This document shows, one piece after another, positions 25,443 through 35,073 of a stretch of 64,000 bases of DNA; position 1 is the stretch's first letter, and every line of letters begins with the position of its first letter. The notes below the pieces were generated by a model. That model made no database searches and was not told the DNA's origin. It worked only from the letters and a program-made list of their open reading frames with translations. Both the position numbers and the translations under genes were made by a program. This DNA comes from Niastella sp966212235 (GTDB taxonomy: Bacteria > Bacteroidota > Bacteroidia > Chitinophagales > Chitinophagaceae), in the NCBI GenBank assembly GCA_966212235.1, contig CBIHPP010000004.1:310001-374000 (forward strand). The letters run 5' to 3'.

Positions 25443-26324
25443 TTAGTGGTTTGCAAAAACCTGTGAGAAATATACATCCTCCAAATCGGCCTCGATCTGT
25501 TCAAAACCATCGCCCGGATGTTGCACGCACAGGATATGAAGGCTGGGTTTGCCCTGTATTAATTTTTCAGATAGCACCGTATAATGGTCCCGATAAGTAT
25601 TCAACTCCTCTTTGCGAATCGTTTTCCGATACACATTGCCCACCAGTTGACCAATGGCGTGTTGCGGATTACCCGTTAACAGGACTTTTCCGTGATTGAT
25701 AATGGCCATGTCACTGCACAGTTCTTTTACATCATCTACTATATGAGTGGAAAGAATAACGACTGTATCCTCACCCAACTCACTCAGTAGATTGTGAAAG
25801 CGATTTCTTTCTGCAGGGTCGAGTCCGGCGGTGGGTTCATCAACAATGACCAGTTGTGGATTGGCCAACAATGCCTGTGCAATTCCGAAGCGTTGCTTCA
25901 TGCCTCCTGAATAAGTGCCCAGGTTTTTCTTTCGGTCTGCGTATAGATTTGTTTTATGCAATAAGGCAACTACGATCTCTTTGCGCTCACGGGAATTGGA
26001 AACCCCCTTTAGTACCGCCAGGTGACTCAGTAATACTTCTGCAGAGATCTTTGGATACAAACCAAAATCCTGTGGCAAATACCCGAGTGTCTTCCGGATC
26101 TCAAACGGTTGTGATAACACATCCAACCCGTTAAAGGTGATAGTGCCTGCATCGGGCTGCTGAAGGGTAGCAATGGTGCGCATCAGGGTTGACTTACCGG
26201 CGCCGTTAGGTCCGAGTAAACCAAACATTCCTGTGGAAATGACCAATGAAACATCGCATAATGCTTTTACACCGTTGGCGTACGTTTTTGAAAGCCCGGA
26301 GATTGTAAGGCTGTTCATGTGCAT
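25443..26324 (-). CDS. ABC transporter ATP-binding protein
   Basis: A 293-residue ABC ATPase with Walker A GPNGAGKST, Q-loop LPQDFGLYP, signature YSGGMKQR, Walker B LVIVDEPTAGLDP and the H-loop VILSTHIVDD. It resembles the NatA/CcmA-type ATPases of ABC-2 transporters and surely energises the permease/peptidase encoded 14 bp downstream. Two in-frame ATGs exist (26324 and 26318); either is possible. The 190-bp gap to the divergent kinase gene holds the promoters. Confidence 0.92.
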   Translation of the reverse strand: MHMNSLTISGLSKTYANGVKALCDVSLVISTGMFGLLGPNGAGKSTLMRTIATLQQPDAGTITFNGLDVLSQPFEIRKTLGYLPQDFGLYPKISAEVLLSHLAVLKGVSNSRERKEIVVALLHKTNLYADRKKNLGTYSGGMKQRFGIAQALLANPQLVIVDEPTAGLDPAERNRFHNLLSELGEDTVVILSTHIVDDVKELCSDMAIINHGKVLLTGNPQHAIGQLVGNVYRKTIRKEELNTYRDHYTVLSEKLIQGKPSLHILCVQHPGDGFEQIEADLEDVYFSQVFANH

Positions 26325-26515
26325 TTGTTTTGCACAAACCTGTATGAATTTCCGGTCGTGTTAAAATAAATGTGACACATGCTAATCGCAGCAGCATAAA
26401 CGGTCATCTGCTGGTGTTCACAGTACCTGATCACATGTATACATACGTTCATCACACTAAACGATACGTTTGTCAACTTCTTTGAAAGATCTGCGGTAAG
26501 GTGTTATTATTGCAT

Positions 26516-27310
26516 ATGATTTCCAGCTTGTTCAAAAAACCACTGATTCGGGTATATGGCTATTGGCTATTCGCCATCGGCATGGGAACCATTCTCATTC
26601 TCATTGAAGATGCAGACATTGAACCGATGTTCTCCTTCATGGCATTCATTTATTGGTCGTTGTTATTTTATTGGGGCGCCCGTTGGATCTTTAATCAAAT
26701 CAAATCGATCCTTAAGCAGCGGAAGGAAAAAATAAATCTTGAATTAATGCACCTGAAAGCCCAGGTGAGTCCACATTTCTTTTTTAATACACTCAACAAC
26801 TTATACGGACTGATTGATATAGACCATGTAAAGGCAAAGCAAATGTTACTCACCCTTTCGGAGATGATGCGGTACAGTATATACGATGGTCGAAAAGAAC
26901 GGGTGCCGCTAGAGGACGAACTTACCTTCATCAAAAATTATATAGATTTGCACAAAGACCGGTACCACAAGGTCAGTGACATACAGTTGCACCACTCCAT
27001 TACGCAACCTGGAATTACAGTGATGCCGCTGTTGTTTATTATCCTATTGGAAAATGCGTTCAAGCATGGTATTGAAAACCTGCGCGAGAAAGCATTTGTG
27101 CATGTGACATTGACAGCAGATGCGAATGAGATTCATTTTTATGTTGAAAATAATTTTGATCCCACGATCCCAAAAGAAATGAACGAACCAGGTATTGGTC
27201 TGCAAAATTTAACAAGACGATTGGAACTGGTTTATCCAAAACGGCATTCCCTTACCTGTTCCACAAATGCCGATATTTATAGCGCACAACTAACTTTGCA
27301 TACGAAATGA
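26516..27310 (+). CDS. LytS-type sensor histidine kinase
   Basis: A 264-residue membrane kinase. Two hydrophobic segments (about 12-33 and 40-60) precede a His_kinase domain of the LytS/YehU class: LMHLKAQVSPHFFFNTLNNL with the phospho-His, then a HATPase region with NAFKHG and GIGLQNLTRRL. The ATG at 26516 is preferred to a GTG at 26501. Its stop overlaps the response-regulator start by 4 bp (ATGA), so the two are translationally coupled. The pair is divergent from the ABC/M1 transporter genes and may sense cell-envelope or peptide stress linked to them; that link is inference. Confidence 0.9.
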   Translation: MISSLFKKPLIRVYGYWLFAIGMGTILILIEDADIEPMFSFMAFIYWSLLFYWGARWIFNQIKSILKQRKEKINLELMHLKAQVSPHFFFNTLNNLYGLIDIDHVKAKQMLLTLSEMMRYSIYDGRKERVPLEDELTFIKNYIDLHKDRYHKVSDIQLHHSITQPGITVMPLLFIILLENAFKHGIENLREKAFVHVTLTADANEIHFYVENNFDPTIPKEMNEPGIGLQNLTRRLELVYPKRHSLTCSTNADIYSAQLTLHTK

Positions 27311-28008
27311 TCAAATACCTAATCATAGATGATGAGCACATGGCCCATGAGATCATAAAAGGGTATTGCGATCTGATGGGCGATATGGAATTGCAGCAGC
27401 ATTGTTATGATGCACTGGAAGCATTGCAATACCTGAATGCGCACAAAGTGGACCTCATTTTTCTGGACCTGAACATGCCCAAACTGAAAGGGTTTGATCT
27501 CTTAAAGACCCTTCCCGCCCCACCCAAAGTAATTGTAACGACCGCCTACAGTGAATTTGCCCTGGAAGGTTATGAATTGAATGTAGTCGACTACCTGCTA
27601 AAGCCCTTCGGCTTTGAACGCTTTTTAAAAGCGGTGAATAAAGCAATCGGTCCACCCGGACATGTAAAAAGCAATTTGATGAGCGAACCTAAAAGTGAGG
27701 CCGCAAACCGCATTTTTGTGCGGGGTGATAAAAAGCACACCCAGGTAGCGATTGATGACATTCAATACATTGAGGCTGCCGGCAATTATACGAAGGTGGT
27801 TACCCGTACTGAGATCATTACCACCCGCGAAAAATTTTCAACCGTGCTGGCTACTTTAGCCGACCATGAATTTTTACAGGTACATAAATCCTTTGCAGTA
27901 GCCCCGAAGTATATTAAAAGCATCGAAGGCAATCAAATTACAATAGGCCATTCAAAGATCCCCATCGGTAAGATGTATAAGCTGAATGTAAACCGGCTGT
28001 TGCCGTAG
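27307..28008 (+). CDS. LytTR-family response regulator
   Basis: A 233-residue regulator with an N-terminal receiver (LIIDDE, phospho-Asp in LIFLDLNMP, TTAYSEFA, LLKPFGFERF) and a C-terminal LytTR DNA-binding domain (DIQYIEAAGNYTKVVT, FLQVHKSFAVAPKYIKSI). All phosphorylation residues are present. It is the partner of the LytS-type kinase whose end it overlaps by 4 bp. Confidence 0.93.
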   Translation: MIKYLIIDDEHMAHEIIKGYCDLMGDMELQQHCYDALEALQYLNAHKVDLIFLDLNMPKLKGFDLLKTLPAPPKVIVTTAYSEFALEGYELNVVDYLLKPFGFERFLKAVNKAIGPPGHVKSNLMSEPKSEAANRIFVRGDKKHTQVAIDDIQYIEAAGNYTKVVTRTEIITTREKFSTVLATLADHEFLQVHKSFAVAPKYIKSIEGNQITIGHSKIPIGKMYKLNVNRLLP

Positions 28009-28032
28009 TATAAAATAATCGTATTTTGCAAA

Positions 28033-28836
28033 ATGCAGCACCAGGAATTTGAACCTCCTTCCCCACTACAGGATGCCATCAAGTGCTTTTGGTACAACAA
28101 AAGAGACTTCGGAGAACAACAATCGGGTTTTGAAGTAATACCCGATGGCTACGCCGAAATTATTTTTCATTTCGGAAGCGGCTGTAGCATGTCGCACAAT
28201 GGAAGCCTGCAGCCATTGCCATCTCCTTTTATGGTAGGGCTACTCAATCAGCCTGTTATTTTTTATGCGAAAAACAATTTGGAGATCATTGGTATCCGAT
28301 GCTTTCCCTGGACCGTCTTCGATTTACTCGGACTCCCATCCGGTAAAGATGGCGTGCGTATCTTTGAGCATCCGATCGCGCAGCTTCAATTCACATTGAA
28401 TGAGTGTATTCATGCTGGTAAGATAGATGAAGCAGTGGCCCGAGTACAACAGTATTTCCTGGATGCACATTCGCAGATTGCTACCAACAGTATGCTCTTC
28501 AAAGCGGGCGTTGCTATGACGAAAGCAAACGGTACCATGCCTGTAAGCCAGGTAGCGGCGGCGGCTCATGCAACGGTTCGCACACTGGAAAGGAACTTCA
28601 AGCAATCTTCCGGTCATACCGTCAAAGACGTGTCTGCCCTGATGCGCTTTGAACAGGTACGAAATCAATTATGGCTTCATCCAGCTTCCAACCTTGCCGG
28701 CCTGGCTCATGAACTTGGCTATACAGATCAAGCCCACCTGAGCAAGGAATTCAAACGCTACAGCGGCACTACGCCGGCAGCATTCGCGCGAAAAGCAAAA
28801 AAAGACCAACAGGCTGTAAAAAACGCTTTGAGGTAA
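28033..28836 (+). CDS. AraC-family transcriptional regulator
   Basis: A 267-residue regulator. The N-terminal domain (FEVIPDGYAEIIFHFGSG, IGIRCFPWTVFDLLG) is of the DUF6597 type common in Bacteroidota AraC proteins. The C-terminal AraC HTH is at about 165-255: VAAAAHATVRTLERNFKQSSG and LAHELGYTDQAHLSKEFKRYSGTTPAAF. It starts 24 bp after the LytTR gene and could be on the same transcript. Confidence 0.88.
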   Translation: MQHQEFEPPSPLQDAIKCFWYNKRDFGEQQSGFEVIPDGYAEIIFHFGSGCSMSHNGSLQPLPSPFMVGLLNQPVIFYAKNNLEIIGIRCFPWTVFDLLGLPSGKDGVRIFEHPIAQLQFTLNECIHAGKIDEAVARVQQYFLDAHSQIATNSMLFKAGVAMTKANGTMPVSQVAAAAHATVRTLERNFKQSSGHTVKDVSALMRFEQVRNQLWLHPASNLAGLAHELGYTDQAHLSKEFKRYSGTTPAAFARKAKKDQQAVKNALR

Positions 28837-28869
28837 AGAGAATTGAAGCAACAAGGCCTCGAGGTAAGA

Positions 28870-28920
28870 GAACCACAAACCATAAACAATAAACCACAAA
28901 CCTGCCTGCCGGCAGGCAGG
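28870..28920. repeat. CCACAAACC repeat and perfect 20-bp palindrome
   Basis: ACCACAAACCATAAAC followed by ACCACAAACC at 28870-28902 resembles the stretch at 352-372 near the window start. It is directly followed by the perfect palindrome CCTGCCTGCCGGCAGGCAGG (28901-28920). No T tract follows, so it is not a simple terminator. These look like dispersed intergenic repeats of this genome. Confidence 0.6.
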
Positions 28921-28988
28921 CCATTTTTGTCGCGTTTATACAAGCCTGACGCCGGAGCATTCCGGAATTTTGTGTTTCAATCATTCTT

Positions 28989-30518
28989 ATGAAAGCTACA
29001 CAAAGTCATGCTGTTTACGATGTCATCATTTCTGGCGCAGGTCCTGTTGGTCTGTTCCTCGCTTGTGAACTGGCCCTGGCCAAATGTTCAGTCCTTATAC
29101 TGGAAAAAGCGGAAAACCCACACTCACCCTTGAAGCAACTTCCTTTCGGCATACGGGGACTTAATACGCCTACCATTGAAGCGCTTTACCGCCGTGGGTT
29201 ACTACAGGAACTGGAGGTACATAAACGTCTTAAAAATCCCCACCAAAACGCCGTACAGGGACCACGCCGTCAGGCAGGACACTTCGCCGGCATTCCATTT
29301 CATGACGGCGATATTGACACCTCACAATGGAAATATCGTCTGCCCGGTTCTACCGACACCATGTTGATCTCAGAAATGGAGGAACTTGAAACAGTGCTCA
29401 CCCGCCGTGCAGAAGCCCTGGGGGTAGTGATCAGGCGCGGGCTTGCCGTTACTGGCTTTCTTCAAACAGAGGATGGTGTAACGGTTCAATCCCATGACCA
29501 GTCTTTTCAAAGTAAATGGCTTGTGGGTTGCGATGGAAGCCGCAGTGCTGTTCGCAAGGCCGGCGGTTTTGAATTCGCTGGTACGGAACCGGAATTTACC
29601 GGTTACACGGCCAAAGTGGACATTGCCAGTCCATCGCCGCTCAGTCCGGGCCGAAACATGACACCAACGGGCATGTACCTGCAATCGCAGCCAGGTTACC
29701 TGATGATACAGGATTTTGATGCCGGGGCATTTCATAGTTCAGAAAAGCCTGTTACGCGCGAACACGTGCAAGCCGTTTTGCGCCGCGTCTCGAACACCGA
29801 CGTTACGATCAGCGAACTGCATATCGCCACCACCTGGACCGACCGCGCACGGCAGGCCACCACCTATCGCAACGGACGGGTACTGCTAGCCGGTGATGCC
29901 GCGCACATTCATTCACCATTGGGCGGCCAGGGACTTAACCTTGGATTGGGAGATGCCATGAACCTGGGCTGGAAGCTTGCAGCAACCATCCAAAACAAAG
30001 CCCCCGAAGGTCTGTTGGACAGTTATCATAATGAACGACACCCCATAGGTGCACAGGTGCTGGATTGGTCTCGCGCCCAGGTTGCCATTATGCGGCCAGA
30101 CCCGCATGCCCGCGCGCTGAGCGCCATTGTTCGCGACCTTCTGCATACGCGCGATGGCGCCACCTATATGGCAGGCAGGGTGTGGGGCATTTTCACACAT
30201 TACTATCTCGGTGGCGACCACCCGCTGACAGGCCACAGCGTTCCCAACTTTGAGTTGGAAGACGGTATAAAAATTGGCGAGCTCATGAACGATGGTCAGG
30301 GAATACTGCTTGATTTTAATTCGAATGCTTCGCTTAAAACGTTAGCGAGTGCGTACAGCAACCAAATGAAGTATGTTTCGGTCAGGGCGAAAGAACAATC
30401 AGGTGTAAGCGCCGTACTGATTCGCCCTGATGGTATTATTGCCTGGGTTGCTGACAACGACCCGGATTACAGTGAACTCCAACAGGTGGCCGCTTGCTGG
30501 TTTGTTGGTAATTCATGA
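28989..30518 (+). CDS. FAD-dependent monooxygenase (PheA/TfdB/MhpA-like)
   Basis: A 509-residue class A flavoprotein hydroxylase. It has the dinucleotide-binding GxGxxG (IISGAGPVGLFLACELA), the DG motif (WLVGCDGSRSAVRK) and the GD motif (RVLLAGDAAHIHSPLGGQGLNLGLGDAMNLGWKLA). A thioredoxin-like C-terminal region (RPDGIIAWVADN) is typical of aromatic or antibiotic hydroxylases such as MhpA and rifampicin monooxygenases. It would oxidise an aromatic substrate with NAD(P)H and O2; the substrate is not known. It is convergent with the second aldo/keto reductase across 18 bp. Confidence 0.88.
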   Translation: MKATQSHAVYDVIISGAGPVGLFLACELALAKCSVLILEKAENPHSPLKQLPFGIRGLNTPTIEALYRRGLLQELEVHKRLKNPHQNAVQGPRRQAGHFAGIPFHDGDIDTSQWKYRLPGSTDTMLISEMEELETVLTRRAEALGVVIRRGLAVTGFLQTEDGVTVQSHDQSFQSKWLVGCDGSRSAVRKAGGFEFAGTEPEFTGYTAKVDIASPSPLSPGRNMTPTGMYLQSQPGYLMIQDFDAGAFHSSEKPVTREHVQAVLRRVSNTDVTISELHIATTWTDRARQATTYRNGRVLLAGDAAHIHSPLGGQGLNLGLGDAMNLGWKLAATIQNKAPEGLLDSYHNERHPIGAQVLDWSRAQVAIMRPDPHARALSAIVRDLLHTRDGATYMAGRVWGIFTHYYLGGDHPLTGHSVPNFELEDGIKIGELMNDGQGILLDFNSNASLKTLASAYSNQMKYVSVRAKEQSGVSAVLIRPDGIIAWVADNDPDYSELQQVAACWFVGNS

Positions 30519-30536
30519 AAGATGTGGCGTTGATAT

Positions 30537-31529
30537 TTACCGGTTCAAAGCATGTAGGAATTTTTCGGGGTACCGGGTGCCGGAGACAATGCCGGCGGGC
30601 ATCATAGTGTTAATGCTATCGAGGTCTTCCGCGGTAAGTTGTATAAGCTCTGCGGCGATATTCTCTTCCAGATGCTTTATACGTTTAGAGCCGGGTATAG
30701 TGATGATGTCATCGCCCTGTGAAATCACCCAGGCAATCGCTAACTGCGCCGGTGTACAATTTTTTTGGGTGGCCAATGTTTTGATCTTTTCTACCAACGC
30801 CAGGTTTTTATAAAAGTTTTCGCCCTGATACCGCGGCATGTTGGCACGGCTATCTTTGATGTCTTCCGGTTTCTTAAATTCTCCGCTTAAAAAGCCCCGG
30901 CTTAAAGGCGCATAAGCAACCAGGCCGATACCCAATTCACGGATCGTTGGAAGAACCTCCACTTCAATATCTCTGCTCCATAACGAATATTCTATCTGTA
31001 ATGCGGTTATGGGATGTACAGCAGAAGCTCTGCGGATCGAATCTGCCGATGCTTCCGACAAACCAATGTAACGGATAACGCCTTTTTGTACAAGGTCCGC
31101 CAGCGCACCAATCGTTTCCTCGATGGGAATGTTTGGATCTACTCTTGCCGGGGTGTAGAGATCAATATAGTCGGTTTTAAGTCGGCGTAAACTATAAAAG
31201 ACAGCGTTACATAAATAATCCGGGCGTGTATTTACTGATCCGGGCGCCATCGCTCCGTTTGGACCAGCAGTAACCAGTTGTCCTGTTTTTACCGATAGAA
31301 AAGCTTTATCGCGTTTACCCTTGATGGCCTCACCGATCAGTTCTTCATTGTGGCCTACCTTATAGAAATCGGCCGTGTCTAAAAAATTGTTGCCGAGTTC
31401 AAGCGCTCGCTCGATGGTAGCAATGGATTCTTTTTCATCTGATTGTCCGTAGGCGCCTGACAGGCCCATACATCCCAACCCTATTGCCGATACAAGCGGG
31501 CCATTTGTTCCTAATTTTCTGTTCATCAT
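30537..31529 (-). CDS. Aldo/keto reductase, copy 2
   Basis: A 330-residue aldo/keto reductase closely matching the copy at 14130-15122: the same GLGCMG start, FLDTADFYKVGHNEELIG, LSVKTG, YTPARVDPNIPIEET and IGLSEASADSIRRA. The Ala at the usual His position is conserved in both. Differences are spread over the protein rather than clustered, so both copies appear intact. It is downstream of the second AraC regulator (63 bp). Confidence 0.88.
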   Translation of the reverse strand: MMNRKLGTNGPLVSAIGLGCMGLSGAYGQSDEKESIATIERALELGNNFLDTADFYKVGHNEELIGEAIKGKRDKAFLSVKTGQLVTAGPNGAMAPGSVNTRPDYLCNAVFYSLRRLKTDYIDLYTPARVDPNIPIEETIGALADLVQKGVIRYIGLSEASADSIRRASAVHPITALQIEYSLWSRDIEVEVLPTIRELGIGLVAYAPLSRGFLSGEFKKPEDIKDSRANMPRYQGENFYKNLALVEKIKTLATQKNCTPAQLAIAWVISQGDDIITIPGSKRIKHLEENIAAELIQLTAEDLDSINTMMPAGIVSGTRYPEKFLHALNR

Positions 31530-31592
31530 TCGTGTTCTTTAAATTTCAACGAAGATCACGCGAACATCAAAAAAAGGGCCGGACAAAACGCA

Positions 31593-32453
31593 TTAATTTC
31601 CTGACAGATCCTGAATGAACATGGCTATGGTTTTGCCAGTTACTTTTTTAAACAAACGGGAGAAGTATTCAGGGTCATTGAAACCCAGCTCATAGGCAAG
31701 CTCTTTGATCGAAGAACTTTCCGCATAAAAAAGACGGCGTTTTGCTTCCAGGATGAGCCGGTTGGTGATGAATTCTTTCGGGGAAAGCCCGGTGTAGTGT
31801 TTAACGATGTTGTACAGGCTATTGGTGTTCAGGGCGAGTTTTTCAGCGATAGCTGCGACCGGTTGGTGATCCGTAAGGTTGTTTTCTACAAGGAGTTTGA
31901 AACGGATGTACCTGGAAAGTTTATCGTCTGCCGGATTTTTGTCATTGGAGAAATAAGCCGCGTTGATCTCTGTTAACAGGCTGTTGAGATGTGCGAGGAT
32001 GAGCTCGGGATCGGTGTCCATTACGTGTAATAATTCCTGTAGTATTTCGAAGATGGATCTTAATCTTGCAGCGGCGGATGCGGTGAATTGGATCTTTTGA
32101 TTGTTGAAAGGGTTGATGAGAAAAGAATATTGTTTGGGTAAGCGGGAAAGACAATTTTCATCAAAACCCAATTTGAAATAGTTAATGCCCTGTTTTGTAG
32201 TAGGGAGTTGATGGATCTGGTGAGGAAGGATGAAGAGCAATTCGTTGTTTTTTATTTCGAATTGCTGAAGATCGACGCCGTGGTGGGCAAGACCTTCTAT
32301 CATAAAGAGTAAAAAGTAGTGAGGTTTGCGGTGGGCAGGGCCATACATATCGCCGATTTTCGGAGGTACATGACCAAATGTGGGGGAAATAATCCGAATG
32401 GAGAGTTTGTTGTTTTGTTTATAGACATTCAGGAATGATTCGATGCTTTGCAT
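31593..32453 (-). CDS. AraC-family transcriptional regulator, copy 2
   Basis: A 286-residue near-duplicate of 15186-16046. The cupin-like N-terminus and C-terminal HTH (IKELAYELGFNDPEYFSRLFKKVTG) are intact. About 26 substitutions separate the copies, several in the effector domain and just before the HTH, with no indels. The spacing to its aldo/keto reductase is the same 63 bp as in copy 1. Confidence 0.9.
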   Translation of the reverse strand: MQSIESFLNVYKQNNKLSIRIISPTFGHVPPKIGDMYGPAHRKPHYFLLFMIEGLAHHGVDLQQFEIKNNELLFILPHQIHQLPTTKQGINYFKLGFDENCLSRLPKQYSFLINPFNNQKIQFTASAAARLRSIFEILQELLHVMDTDPELILAHLNSLLTEINAAYFSNDKNPADDKLSRYIRFKLLVENNLTDHQPVAAIAEKLALNTNSLYNIVKHYTGLSPKEFITNRLILEAKRRLFYAESSSIKELAYELGFNDPEYFSRLFKKVTGKTIAMFIQDLSGN

Positions 32454-32485
32454 AGATTAAAAGTAGTGGAAATATCTGTGCAAGT

Positions 32486-34981
32486 TTACGACGTCCCCAC
32501 TTTCTTCTCTTTATCAAACTTGTTAAACAGGTCCAGTTTAAATTTTATATTACCGTCTTCACCCGGCTTACCGCGGAGAAAGATACTGCCACCTGCTTTT
32601 TTGTGAACGCCAATATTCTCCGGATTATAATCTTCATCTCGCTTTTTAAGATTGCTCAATGGGATCTGTATACTCAAATCGGTCGTGCCTTTTTTATTGT
32701 ATATGCCTTCTACGAATAGTGACATTACAGTTGATTGAATTTCCATCCGGTTGATCTTTACTTCCTGGTTGCTTATTTCCAGCCGGCTCTTTAATTCGGC
32801 AAACCGGATATTGTCAAAATCCCTTTTTTTAAATACAAACCGTTGTAATTTTTTTATGGGTTCATAATTATTCAGGGCGCCGTCTTTAAGGGAGAAATTG
32901 ACCTGGCTTACAATCGTCGAAGGAATAACACTGCCATCATTCGCCAATTCCATCGAGGCGTTAATGTCTGCACATAATTTTCCTTCAATACTTTGGGCGG
33001 TTAGTCCATCCTGTCCAAAATTGTTGAAATCGGAAAACACTTTGCTCACATTCACATTATCCATATTTACCTGCAGATTGGCCTGGTGAAATTTTGTTTC
33101 GTTTAACAGACTACCTTTTAACGCGATATGTCCTCCTGAATGGTCCATGCTTACATTGTTGATGATGTAGCGATCATTGAGGAGCGTAATATCGGCTAAC
33201 GCGTTCGTCGCTTCAAAATTTTTATAAATAAGCCTGCCTGCATCTAACTTCACCTGTAATCTTCCACGCTCGATGATATCATCGATTTTATTGGCCATGC
33301 CTTGCAAAGTGGATTTTTTTGCCACTTGCCGGCTACCTGTTTCTCTGGATTTGAATAAGTATAAAAACGACCCCAAGTCCATCACGGGCATATGTATGTT
33401 CCAGTTTATATTCGCTTTATCTGGTTGTGTATTGATAAGGGTAAGCAGGCTTTTGGCCTGTCCGTCCATATGAATGGTATTATTGAACACAACACATTGA
33501 AGATTTTCAACAAACACATCCGAATTTTTGAACACCAGTTTGCCATTCACTTTTTTCATTTCTACCTGTCGCGGAATATATTCAATAACGGCATCTTTAA
33601 ATGAAATGGCGCCATTTAAAAAAGAGTTCGTGTTGTCGTTTTTAACCAGCGGTCCTATATAAGTTAATCGTACGCTTCCTTCCCCCTGGCTTAAGTATAA
33701 GGTTTTACTTCCTATCAGTTCGTTTAATTTGGTAAGGGGAAAATCAGAAGTCAGATCGCAACTAAGCAAGGGTTTGGATAAATTAAGGATGGTGATCTGT
33801 TCTGATCTAACAGGTAATCCATGCCAGGTAGCCGTAAAATCAGTCAGCTCGATCATGGAATTAGAATCATTTCTGGGCAGGCCTTCCGTCACTTCATTAT
33901 TGTAAAAACCACTGAAAGCAGCATGTTCAAAATCCAGGAACACTGTATTTAACTGGATGTCTCTGGCAAGCCAGTTGATATATACTTTGGGCTCACCTCC
34001 TTTCAGGGGGCCGGTAATAGTTGCGTTTGCATCCAATGAGTTCCTGATATCAGCAATGGATAAAGCGCCGGCCAGTTTTTGCGGCATCACAGATTTTATA
34101 AAATCGTAGGCTATTTTGCGTGTGTGTATACGCAGCCTGAATTGTGGCTGGTCGCCTGCCAATTCCAATTGTCCGCTAAAATTAAAAGGGTGCCCCGCTA
34201 ATTTTATATTAATACTATCAAAGGAAAGCAGGCTGGTTTCTTTTTGAAACGACATATAAAATTGACCGCTGAAAACTTTGTCTTTTGCAAAACTTCCCTT
34301 TTCTGTCTTAAAGGCAAGACTTTTTATCAGGATATTGGCTTTGGTTAAAAGTAAAAGACGGTCCTCCTTATCGGAAACTTTTACTTTTAGCTGATTAATG
34401 ACCAGGTCATGTAATTTTTTCTTTTTGTCGTCATCAACAATAAAACGAATATCTTTAAGAAACAGGTTATTTAATTCATTTTTTGATTCGGTTTGCGGGC
34501 TGTTGTTTGCCGTATCTTTTTTAGGATGTAGCAGGTAAGTGTTCGTGTAGCCTGTTGAATCGGTGTACAAATAAAGTTCTCCTGTTTGTAACCGGATACC
34601 TTTTATGGGAGGTTCGTTGTTGATCAGTTTTAAAACATCGATGCTGACAAATATTTCTTTTCCTTTAAAAAAAGTATGATGGTGGATATTGAACATGGTA
34701 TCTGTAATGCTGACATTATTAAGTAATACAGATATATGAGGAAAATTTCTGATAAAGCTAAGTTCAATGTTTCCGATATTAACCTTTCCGTTTAAATGAT
34801 CGCTTATTTCTGTAGTGACCTGCCGGATGATCTTTTGCTTATTAATAGTAACATATATAACAACTGTGATAACCAGCACTACTACAAGCGCCAGAAATAT
34901 TTTCAATACCTTAAAAAGATGTTTAAGATGCTTTTTCAGATCAGGAGGTTTAGAGGTGAAGAACTGCCTGTCCACGATCAC
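32486..34981 (-). CDS. AsmA-like family protein
   Basis: An 831-residue protein with a short basic N-terminus, one transmembrane anchor (FLALVVVLVITVVIYVTI, about residues 29-46) and a long periplasmic strand-rich body. The segment after the anchor (LNGKVNIGNIELSFIRNFPHISVLLNNVSITD) and the C-terminal YEPIKKLQRFVFKKRDFDNIRFAELKSRLEI are typical of AsmA/AsmA_2 proteins, which form lipid-conducting bridges to the outer membrane. The start is GTG at 34981. It is separated from the AraC copy-2 gene by 32 bp. Confidence 0.8.
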   Translation of the reverse strand: MIVDRQFFTSKPPDLKKHLKHLFKVLKIFLALVVVLVITVVIYVTINKQKIIRQVTTEISDHLNGKVNIGNIELSFIRNFPHISVLLNNVSITDTMFNIHHHTFFKGKEIFVSIDVLKLINNEPPIKGIRLQTGELYLYTDSTGYTNTYLLHPKKDTANNSPQTESKNELNNLFLKDIRFIVDDDKKKKLHDLVINQLKVKVSDKEDRLLLLTKANILIKSLAFKTEKGSFAKDKVFSGQFYMSFQKETSLLSFDSINIKLAGHPFNFSGQLELAGDQPQFRLRIHTRKIAYDFIKSVMPQKLAGALSIADIRNSLDANATITGPLKGGEPKVYINWLARDIQLNTVFLDFEHAAFSGFYNNEVTEGLPRNDSNSMIELTDFTATWHGLPVRSEQITILNLSKPLLSCDLTSDFPLTKLNELIGSKTLYLSQGEGSVRLTYIGPLVKNDNTNSFLNGAISFKDAVIEYIPRQVEMKKVNGKLVFKNSDVFVENLQCVVFNNTIHMDGQAKSLLTLINTQPDKANINWNIHMPVMDLGSFLYLFKSRETGSRQVAKKSTLQGMANKIDDIIERGRLQVKLDAGRLIYKNFEATNALADITLLNDRYIINNVSMDHSGGHIALKGSLLNETKFHQANLQVNMDNVNVSKVFSDFNNFGQDGLTAQSIEGKLCADINASMELANDGSVIPSTIVSQVNFSLKDGALNNYEPIKKLQRFVFKKRDFDNIRFAELKSRLEISNQEVKINRMEIQSTVMSLFVEGIYNKKGTTDLSIQIPLSNLKKRDEDYNPENIGVHKKAGGSIFLRGKPGEDGNIKFKLDLFNKFDKEKKVGTS

Positions 34982-35073
34982 AGGTATGTAAAAACCATGC
35001 CTCAGGCTTAGGCATACAGCGTTAAGTGCTACAAATCAATAGATCGTACAGAGATGTGGGTCAGTTGGAGGGT

